This document shows, in pieces, positions 1-5,276 of a stretch of 5,276 nucleotides of DNA. The DNA is from Anaerolineales bacterium. GTDB taxonomy: Bacteria; Chloroflexota; Anaerolineae; Anaerolineales; E44-bin32. The DNA is taken from positions 4,198-9,473 of the forward strand of contig WVZH01000018.1 in assembly GCA_011772595.1 (NCBI GenBank). The letters are read 5' to 3'. The first letter of the stretch is position 1, and the number at the start of each line of letters is the position of its first letter. The position numbers and the translations under genes are program-made. The notes under the pieces were generated by a model. That model was not told where the DNA came from and made no database searches. It saw only the letters and a list, made by a program, of their open reading frames with translations.

Positions 1-3000
1 ACCGACACCTTCCGCTCCAACCGCATTACGCTCGCTGAATTCGGTCTCTCCGATCGCGTGAGCGAGATCAACCAGACTGCCGCTTCGCTCGCAAGGCGCC
101 TCGCAGATGAGTACAGCACATCCGATCAACCTCGTTTCGTCGCTGGCTCTATCGGTCCCTCCGGTAAGCTCCCTTCGGCAGAGGACCCCGATCTCTCCGA
201 CGTGGATTTCGATGAGCTGGTCGAAGTCTTCCGCGAACAGACCGTGGGCCTCATCCAAGGTGGTGTAGATCTGCTGCTCATCGAGACTTCACAAGACATC
301 CTGGAGGTCAAAGCCGCTATTCATGGCATCCTGAGAGCCTTCGAGGACACGGGCGAAAACCTGCCCATTCAGGCACAGGTTTCGCTGGACACCAGCGGTC
401 GCATGCTTCTGGGCACCGACGCCGCCGCCGCACTGACAATCCTCGAGAACTTGTCGATCGACGTTATCGGTTTAAACTGCTCCACAGGGCCCGAGCATAT
501 GCGTGAGCCCATTCGATACCTCGGTGAGAACGCCACCCTTCCGGTTTCGTGCATTCCCAATGCCGGTCTGCCCTTGAACGTCGACGGTGAAGCCGTTTAC
601 CCGCTCCAACCGCAGCCCTTCGTCGCCGACTTAGTCCATTTCGTAGAGAAGCACAACATCAGCATCGTCGGAGGGTGTTGCGGGACCACACCTGCCCACC
701 TCAAACCGTTGGTGGAAGCACTACGAGGAAGGAAACGTCCCTCGCGACCGACGAGTGGCCAGCCACGACTTTCCTCGGCAATACGGGCGATCCCCATGCT
801 CCAGGAGCCGAGACCCCTGCTCATCGGTGAGCGTATCAACACGCAAGGTTCTCGCAAAGCTAAGCGCTTGTTGATGGCCGATGACTACGACGCCCTCGTC
901 GAACTGGGACGCCAGCAGATCGATCGTGGCGCGCATGCGTTAGACGTGTGTGTGGCGCTCACGGAACGGGACGACGAGGCAGAGATGATGGGCACAGTCG
1001 TGCGCAAGCTTTCTATGAGCGTCGAGGCACCACTCGTCATCGACACCACCGAACCCATGGTCATGGAAGCGGCCTTGAAATCCGCGCCGGGACGTTGTGT
1101 TTTAAACTCCATCAACTTGGAATCCGGACGCCACAAGCTTGACCAAGTTCTCCCTCTCGCCGTCGACCACGGTGCTGCGGTAATTGCCCTGACCATCGAT
1201 GAGGAAGGCATGGCCAAAACCGCCGAGCACAAAGTTTCTGTGGCGCGGCGAATCCACGACATCGCTGTGAACGAATACGAGATGCGCTCTTCAGACATTA
1301 TCTTTGATGCCCTCACCTTTACGTTGGCCACCGGCGATCAGGAATATGTGGACTCGGCCCAGGAAACAATCGAGGGCATCCGCCGTATCAAGGCCGAGAT
1401 ACCAGGTGTGATGACCTCCCTCGGCGTCTCTAATATCTCCTTCGGCCTTAATCGTGCGGCACGATCGGTGATCAACAGTGTCATGCTCTACCACTGCGTG
1501 CAAGCAGGCTTGGACATGGCGATTGTAGACCCAGCTCACATCACACCCTACGCGGAAATCCCGGAAGAGGTACGCAAACTTGCGGAGGATCTGATTTTCA
1601 ACCGGGATCCAAGTGCTCTGCAACGCCTTATCGAGCACTTCGAGACCGTGGAGAGCGCCGAGGAGACGAGCGAAGATCCGTTGGAGGGCATGATCCCGGA
1701 AGAGCGCATCCACTGGCGTATTCTGCATCGTCATAAAGACGGGGTTGAGGAGGACATCGACGAGATCCTGGCGAGCTATCCAGTCGCAAGCAAAGCCGAT
1801 GGTGCTGTGGAGATTCTTAACAACGTGCTCCTACCCGCAATGAAAGAGGTCGGCGATCGATTTGGCGCAGGCGAATTGATCTTACCCTTTGTTCTGCAAT
1901 CAGCCGAAGTGATGAAAGTGGCTGTCGCCCATGTAGAGCGGTTCCTGGAGAGGCGTGAAGGTGTGAGTAAAGGTGTGGTCGTTTTGGCGACTGTGTACGG
2001 GGACGTCCACGATATCGGCAAGAACCTGGTTAAGACCATCTTGGCCAACAACGGATTCGAAGTGCACGATCTGGGCAAGCAGGTTCCGGCCAACGTGATC
2101 ATCGACAAGGCAATCGAGGTGAAAGCCGACGCCATCGGTCTGAGTGCGCTGCTGGTAAGCACGAGCAAACAGATGTCGTTGGTTGTCAGCGAACTACACC
2201 GTCGTGACCTCGCATTTCCCGTGCTGATCGGCGGCGCGGCGATCAATCGTCGTTTCGGTCGTCGTATTCTATTCGCCGAGGACGGAGAGCCTTACAAACC
2301 TGGCGTCTTCTATTGCAAGGACGCCTTCGAGGGTCTCGATGTGATGGACCGATTACAGGACAAGGAGGCCCGTCCCCAGTTGATTGCCGAGCGTCTGACG
2401 CAAGCCGAGCGTGAATTCAGTCGCTCCCATCCTGCTCGGCGCACGAGCGTTCGTCCCTCGAATGTTTCGCCCGCAGCGTACATCCCCTCGCCTCCGTCAT
2501 GGGGTGTACACATCGTCAGTGAAATGCCATTGGAAGCCGTATTCAAACACCTTTTCAAGAACGAACTGTTTCGTCTCTCGTGGGGCGCGAAGAACACGCG
2601 CGGCGAGGATTGGGAGCAGTTGCAGGACGAGTTCGAAAGACGGCTTGCGCGAATGCAAACGTCAGCCTTGAAAGAGGGATGGTTGAAGCCCCAAGGGGTT
2701 TATGGATACTGGCCGGCGCAATCCGATGGTGATGACCTCGTGATCTACGACCCGGAGACGCTGAAAAACGATGCAGTAGAAGTGCTTGCCCGTTTCAGCT
2801 TTCCTCGCCAGCCAGCTGGAGAGCGCCTGTGCCTGGTAGATTACTTCGCCTCGATCGAGGATGAGCGGATGGACGTCGTCGCCTTTCAGGTGGTGACGGT
2901 CGGCGCTGATGCTACCACTCGCGTAGACGCGCTACAGGAGGCAGGGGACTACGCCGAGAGCTACTATGTCCACGGATTGGCAGTGCAGACTGCGGAGGCC

Positions 3001-3279
3001 ACCGCTGAGTATCTGCACCAGCACATTCGACGAGAACTGGGTCTCGCAGAAGATCAGGGCAAGCGCTATTCATGGGGATACCCTGCGATCCCCGAGCTTG
3101 AGGATCACAACAAGGTGTTCAATTTGTTACCTGCGAGTGATGCCTTGGGGATGACCTTGTCCCCTGCGTTTCAATTGATACCTGAGCAATCCACCGCCGC
3201 CATCATTGCCCACCATCCTCAAGCGAAGTATTTCAGCGTGGGCGTCAGCCGTGTGGAGCAGTTGCTGGGGGATCGCTAG
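1..3279 (+). CDS. metH: Cobalamin-dependent methionine synthase (5-methyl-THF:homocysteine methyltransferase), 5'-truncated by window edge
   Basis: MetH transfers the methyl group of 5-methyl-THF to homocysteine through enzyme-bound cobalamin, in the cytoplasm. The frame is open from base 1, and 1092 residues are visible to the TAG at 3277-3279. A GTG at 58 is not the start, because the 19 codons before it encode conserved family sequence (TDTF.SNR..LAEFGL). Roughly 65-80 N-terminal residues lie outside the window. Modules, numbered from base 1, are as follows. The homocysteine/zinc barrel spans about 1-245, with Cys160 in GLNC and Cys226-Cys227 in GGCCGTTP. The pterin-binding barrel spans about 272-545 (GERIN, IDTTEP, LNSIN, GVSNISFGL). 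The cap spans about 558-655. The B12 module spans about 656-785, with the DxHxxG motif at Asp668-Val-His670, where His670 is the expected lower cobalt ligand. A Pro/Ser/Arg-rich linker at about 800-830 leads to the AdoMet reactivation domain at about 830-1092, with R1022-YSW-GYPAIP matching the RxxxGY AdoMet motif. The reactivation domain implies reductive methylation rescue of cob(II)alamin, as in E. coli MetH. Confidence 0.97.
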   Translation, partial: TDTFRSNRITLAEFGLSDRVSEINQTAASLARRLADEYSTSDQPRFVAGSIGPSGKLPSAEDPDLSDVDFDELVEVFREQTVGLIQGGVDLLLIETSQDILEVKAAIHGILRAFEDTGENLPIQAQVSLDTSGRMLLGTDAAAALTILENLSIDVIGLNCSTGPEHMREPIRYLGENATLPVSCIPNAGLPLNVDGEAVYPLQPQPFVADLVHFVEKHNISIVGGCCGTTPAHLKPLVEALRGRKRPSRPTSGQPRLSSAIRAIPMLQEPRPLLIGERINTQGSRKAKRLLMADDYDALVELGRQQIDRGAHALDVCVALTERDDEAEMMGTVVRKLSMSVEAPLVIDTTEPMVMEAALKSAPGRCVLNSINLESGRHKLDQVLPLAVDHGAAVIALTIDEEGMAKTAEHKVSVARRIHDIAVNEYEMRSSDIIFDALTFTLATGDQEYVDSAQETIEGIRRIKAEIPGVMTSLGVSNISFGLNRAARSVINSVMLYHCVQAGLDMAIVDPAHITPYAEIPEEVRKLAEDLIFNRDPSALQRLIEHFETVESAEETSEDPLEGMIPEERIHWRILHRHKDGVEEDIDEILASYPVASKADGAVEILNNVLLPAMKEVGDRFGAGELILPFVLQSAEVMKVAVAHVERFLERREGVSKGVVVLATVYGDVHDIGKNLVKTILANNGFEVHDLGKQVPANVIIDKAIEVKADAIGLSALLVSTSKQMSLVVSELHRRDLAFPVLIGGAAINRRFGRRILFAEDGEPYKPGVFYCKDAFEGLDVMDRLQDKEARPQLIAERLTQAEREFSRSHPARRTSVRPSNVSPAAYIPSPPSWGVHIVSEMPLEAVFKHLFKNELFRLSWGAKNTRGEDWEQLQDEFERRLARMQTSALKEGWLKPQGVYGYWPAQSDGDDLVIYDPETLKNDAVEVLARFSFPRQPAGERLCLVDYFASIEDERMDVVAFQVVTVGADATTRVDALQEAGDYAESYYVHGLAVQTAEATAEYLHQHIRRELGLAEDQGKRYSWGYPAIPELEDHNKVFNLLPASDALGMTLSPAFQLIPEQSTAAIIAHHPQAKYFSVGVSRVEQLLGDR

Positions 3280-3282
3280 ATT

Positions 3283-3350
3283 CCCTCTCCCCCAGTGGGG
3301 GAGAGGGCTAGGGTGAGGGGGGATTCTTCAATCCAGATTCACGCTCACCC
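3283..3350. repeat. REP-like palindromic element: 11-bp perfect hairpin plus second inverted repeat
   Basis: Starting 3 nt after the metH stop, CCCTCTCCCCC (3283-3293) and GGGGGAGAGGG (3297-3307) form a perfect 11-bp stem with a 3-nt AGT loop. Downstream, GGGTGAG (3311-3317) can pair with CTCACCC (3344-3350), enclosing a smaller stem of GGATT (3321-3325), loop CTTC and AATCC (3330-3334). The wording CCCTCTCCC..GGGAGAGGGCTAGGGTGAGGG resembles short palindromic repeats that are dispersed between genes in Chloroflexota and several other environmental lineages. That dispersal is recalled knowledge and cannot be shown from one copy. No T-tract follows the hairpin on either strand, so it is not a classical Rho-independent terminator. 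It could still pause polymerase or protect the metH mRNA 3' end. Confidence 0.7.
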
Positions 3351-3389
3351 CCATGGCTGCCGAAACAGGAAGACGGTGAGGCACCCTAG
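3308..3389. other. Long-range 8-bp inverted repeat in the metH-MTHFR gap
   Basis: CTAGGGTG (3308-3315) is the exact reverse complement of CACCCTAG (3382-3389), 66 nt apart. The left arm overlaps the arm that can pair with 3344-3350, so the two foldings exclude each other. The right arm covers the first two bases of the AGGAG ribosome-binding sequence of the downstream gene. The inverted repeat itself is read directly. A role in translation control is only a possibility, since G/C-rich repeats make chance pairings common. The rest of the 119-bp gap shows no convincing -35/-10 promoter and no cobalamin- or SAM-riboswitch core that I can recognise. Confidence 0.4.
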
Positions 3390-3392
3390 GAG
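3388..3392 (+). promoter_or_regulatory. Shine-Dalgarno sequence of the bifunctional MTHFR gene
   Basis: AGGAG lies 6 nt before the ATG at 3399. It is the only strong ribosome-binding sequence near the start of this frame, and it fixes the start codon. The protein from this ATG (MSNRELFDHW, then PILADGAMGTML) begins just before the conserved first strand of homocysteine methyltransferase domains. Confidence 0.8.
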
Positions 3393-3398
3393 AAACGA

Positions 3399-5276
3399 AT
3401 GTCGAATCGTGAACTCTTCGATCATTGGCTATCAACCGGAACTCCCATACTCGCCGATGGGGCGATGGGTACCATGCTGCACGCCAAAGGCCTTCCCATG
3501 GATGCCTGCTTCGATGAACTCAATCTCACGCAGCCAGCGCTGATCGCCGAGATTCACCGCTCCTACATCGACGCCGGTGCCCAGTTGATCGAGACCAACA
3601 CCTTCGGCGCCAACCGCTTCAAGCTCGCCGTCCACGGGCTGGATTCCCGCCTCGACGAGATCAACACTGCCGCTGTCCAACTTGCGCGTCGTGTGATCGA
3701 GGCTTCCTCCAAAGACGTCCTCCTCGCCGGAAGTATCGGACCGCTCGGCGTCCGCCTGGCACCATTTGGCCGTGTCAAGCCTCACCAGGCCTACGATGCC
3801 TTCCGCGAGCAAATCGCATTTCTCGTCGCTGCGGAAATAGATGTCCTCATTATTGAGACACAAAGCGACCTTCACGAAGCGCGCCAGGCGATCCGGGCTG
3901 CCAGAGATGTGACCGATTGTCCCGTGATCGCCACCGTAACGTTCACACGCGACGATCGCACACTTCTCGGTGACAACCCCTCGAGTGTGGCCAAGCAACT
4001 TGTCGAGAGCGGTGCGGACATCATCGGGGCGAATTGTTCTGGCGGCCCCGCACAACTGCTACGCGTGATCCACCAAATGCGCCAGACCGTGCCTGATGCC
4101 CTCTTCTCCACGATGCCCAACGCCGGTTGGCCGGAACGTGTCGCCGGGCGCATCATGTACCCCGCCACGGCGGATTACTTCGCCGATTATGCACTCGCCT
4201 TTTGTGAGGCCGGTGTCAGCATCATCGGCGGTTGCTGTGGGACCACACCGGATCACATCGCCGCCATGCGCGCGGCGATCGACAACGACGAACATCCATG
4301 CCTGTCACCAGAACCTGCCCTGCTTACAAACGGTGGGATCGAGCTCAGCGATTCGCCCCGAGAGCCAACCAAACTTGCTTCCCGGTTTGCTGAAAACCGC
4401 TTCGTGATTTCGGTCGAGATGAACCCGCCGCGCGGCTTCTCCACCCACAAGTTGCTGGCCGGCGCCTCCTTGTTGGCCGAATCCGGCGCCGACGTGATCA
4501 ACGTTGCCGACAGTCCTATGGCGCGCATGCGTATGAGCCCCTGGGCCGTGTGCCGGTTGATCCAAAGTGAAGTGGAAATCGAATCCGTCTTGCACTTCCC
4601 AACGCGAGGGCGAAATCTTTTACGTGTTCAAGGAGATCTTCTGGCCGCTCATGCGCTCGATGTTCGCAACCTCTTCGTCGTCATGGGTGATCCGACCGCG
4701 ATTGGTGACTACCCAGACGCGATGGACGATTACGACCTGGTTCCATCAGGGTTGATCAAGTTGATCAAGGACGGTTTCAACACCGGCGTGGACCACGCTG
4801 GCGCCGACATCGGAGAGGCGACTTCCTTTTTCGTAGGATGCGCGCTCAACCTCTCCGCCGCTGACTCTGCGCGCGAGATGCGCGTGCTGCGCAAAAAAAT
4901 CGCAGCAGGAGCAGATTTCGCACTCACACAACCGGTATATGAGCCTGAACCAGTCCAGGACTTCACCCGAGCATACGAGGCCCGATACGGTAAATTGGAG
5001 ATACCCATCCTTATCGGCGTCCTGCCGCTTTACAGCGAACGCCACGCCGCGTTCCTTCACAACGAAGTACCTGGCATCCAGATCCCCGAGAAGATCCACC
5101 GTCGCATTGTAGAGGCTGGAGATCGAGCCTCGGCTGTGGGTGTGCAGATCGCAATTGAACTACTGGAGACAATCTCACCAGATGTTCAAGGAGCGTACGT
5201 CATCCCGGCCTTCAACCGCTACGATCTGGCGGCCGAGATCGTCGAGGCCACACGTGCACTCACACGGACGAGCGAA
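3399..5276 (+). CDS. YitJ-type bifunctional homocysteine S-methyltransferase / 5,10-methylenetetrahydrofolate reductase, 3' end cut by window edge
   Basis: The frame is open for 626 codons from ATG 3399 to the last base, with no stop inside the window. Residues about 12-300 are a homocysteine S-methyltransferase barrel: DGAMGTML at the start, ETNTFGANR, and a zinc site at Cys213 (GANCSGGP) and Cys279-Cys280 (GGCCGTTP). A linker of about 30 residues follows. Residues about 330-620 are a methylenetetrahydrofolate reductase: VEMNPPRG with the expected catalytic Glu340, then LHFPTRGRN, MGDP with Asp431, GDYP, FNTGVDHAG, KKIAAGADFALTQPVY with Gln511, and the C-terminal GAYVIPAFNRYDLAAEIVE. MTHFR reduces 5,10-methylene-THF to 5-methyl-THF using a flavin. 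The N-terminal domain would methylate homocysteine, but its donor is unknown. Bacillus YitJ has the same fusion and is about 612 residues, so little should be missing here. The gene sits 119 bp after metH on the same strand, which fits co-function in methionine synthesis. The family call is firm, but activity of both domains is inferred. Confidence 0.95.
   Translation, partial: MSNRELFDHWLSTGTPILADGAMGTMLHAKGLPMDACFDELNLTQPALIAEIHRSYIDAGAQLIETNTFGANRFKLAVHGLDSRLDEINTAAVQLARRVIEASSKDVLLAGSIGPLGVRLAPFGRVKPHQAYDAFREQIAFLVAAEIDVLIIETQSDLHEARQAIRAARDVTDCPVIATVTFTRDDRTLLGDNPSSVAKQLVESGADIIGANCSGGPAQLLRVIHQMRQTVPDALFSTMPNAGWPERVAGRIMYPATADYFADYALAFCEAGVSIIGGCCGTTPDHIAAMRAAIDNDEHPCLSPEPALLTNGGIELSDSPREPTKLASRFAENRFVISVEMNPPRGFSTHKLLAGASLLAESGADVINVADSPMARMRMSPWAVCRLIQSEVEIESVLHFPTRGRNLLRVQGDLLAAHALDVRNLFVVMGDPTAIGDYPDAMDDYDLVPSGLIKLIKDGFNTGVDHAGADIGEATSFFVGCALNLSAADSAREMRVLRKKIAAGADFALTQPVYEPEPVQDFTRAYEARYGKLEIPILIGVLPLYSERHAAFLHNEVPGIQIPEKIHRRIVEAGDRASAVGVQIAIELLETISPDVQGAYVIPAFNRYDLAAEIVEATRALTRTSE

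Noticed and set aside
58..60. GTG as the start codon of the methionine synthase
   Set aside because: The same frame is open back to base 1, and its upstream codons encode conserved homocysteine-domain sequence, so the true start lies before the window.
1291..2246. Open frames of about 150 codons on the - strand opposite metH
   Set aside because: They are shadows of the metH pterin and B12 domains. The translations are Ser/Arg/Thr-rich and resemble no known family.
3353..3379. Small ORF (ATG at 3353, 8 codons, TGA) before the MTHFR gene
   Set aside because: It has no clear ribosome-binding sequence, no recognisable leader content such as repeated Met codons, and falls inside the repeat-rich gap. 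It is most likely chance.
3280..3398. Cobalamin or SAM riboswitch between the two genes
   Set aside because: The gap is too short for a full cobalamin riboswitch together with the repeat, and I find no conserved core sequence of either class. The visible structure is explained by the palindromic repeat.
3432..4055. 207-codon open frame on the - strand
   Set aside because: It lies fully opposite the conserved homocysteine methyltransferase domain. Its translation shows no family motif, and such antisense openness is expected in GC-rich coding DNA.
4096..4755. Possible frameshift in the second gene suggested by short overlapping + strand frames
   Set aside because: Reading codon by codon from 3399 gives one uninterrupted frame through the linker and the whole MTHFR domain, with conserved motifs in the correct order.

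Overview
The window is an ordinary-looking, densely coding bacterial chromosome segment holding two neighbouring one-carbon/methionine genes on the + strand. Both run off the window: the first has lost its 5' end and the second has lost its 3' end. Base composition is moderately GC-rich and even across both genes. I see no mobile-element gene, RNA gene, CRISPR array or phage-like content. The multi-domain MetH type, the fused homocysteine methyltransferase/MTHFR and the CCCTCTCCC...GGGAGAGGGCTAGGGTGAGGG repeat are together most reminiscent of Chloroflexota or a related deep-branching, environmental lineage. That is an inference from general familiarity, not a database match.

Layout. Positions 1-3279 encode a cobalamin-dependent methionine synthase (MetH) with the full module series: zinc homocysteine-binding barrel (partial), pterin-binding barrel, helical cap, B12-binding Rossmann module and AdoMet-binding reactivation domain. 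Positions 3280-3398 are a 119-bp gap. It starts with an 11-bp perfect hairpin of a REP-like family, followed by further inverted repeats, and ends with a good Shine-Dalgarno sequence. Positions 3399-5276 encode a YitJ-type bifunctional protein: an N-terminal homocysteine S-methyltransferase domain fused to a C-terminal 5,10-methylenetetrahydrofolate reductase. This ORF is open through the right edge but already contains the usual C-terminal MTHFR signature, so only a few residues are probably missing.

How they work together. The MTHFR domain reduces 5,10-methylene-THF to 5-methyl-THF. MetH uses 5-methyl-THF to methylate homocysteine through cob(I)alamin/methylcobalamin. The extra homocysteine methyltransferase domain on the MTHFR is paralogous to the first domain of MetH and keeps the three-cysteine zinc site. 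It may therefore provide a second, B12-independent route to methionine, but its methyl donor cannot be read from the sequence.

No undescribed system is evident. The points worth a second look are the structured gap between the genes, the side-by-side duplication of the homocysteine-binding domain, and a few family-motif substitutions in the pterin, B12 and MTHFR sites.
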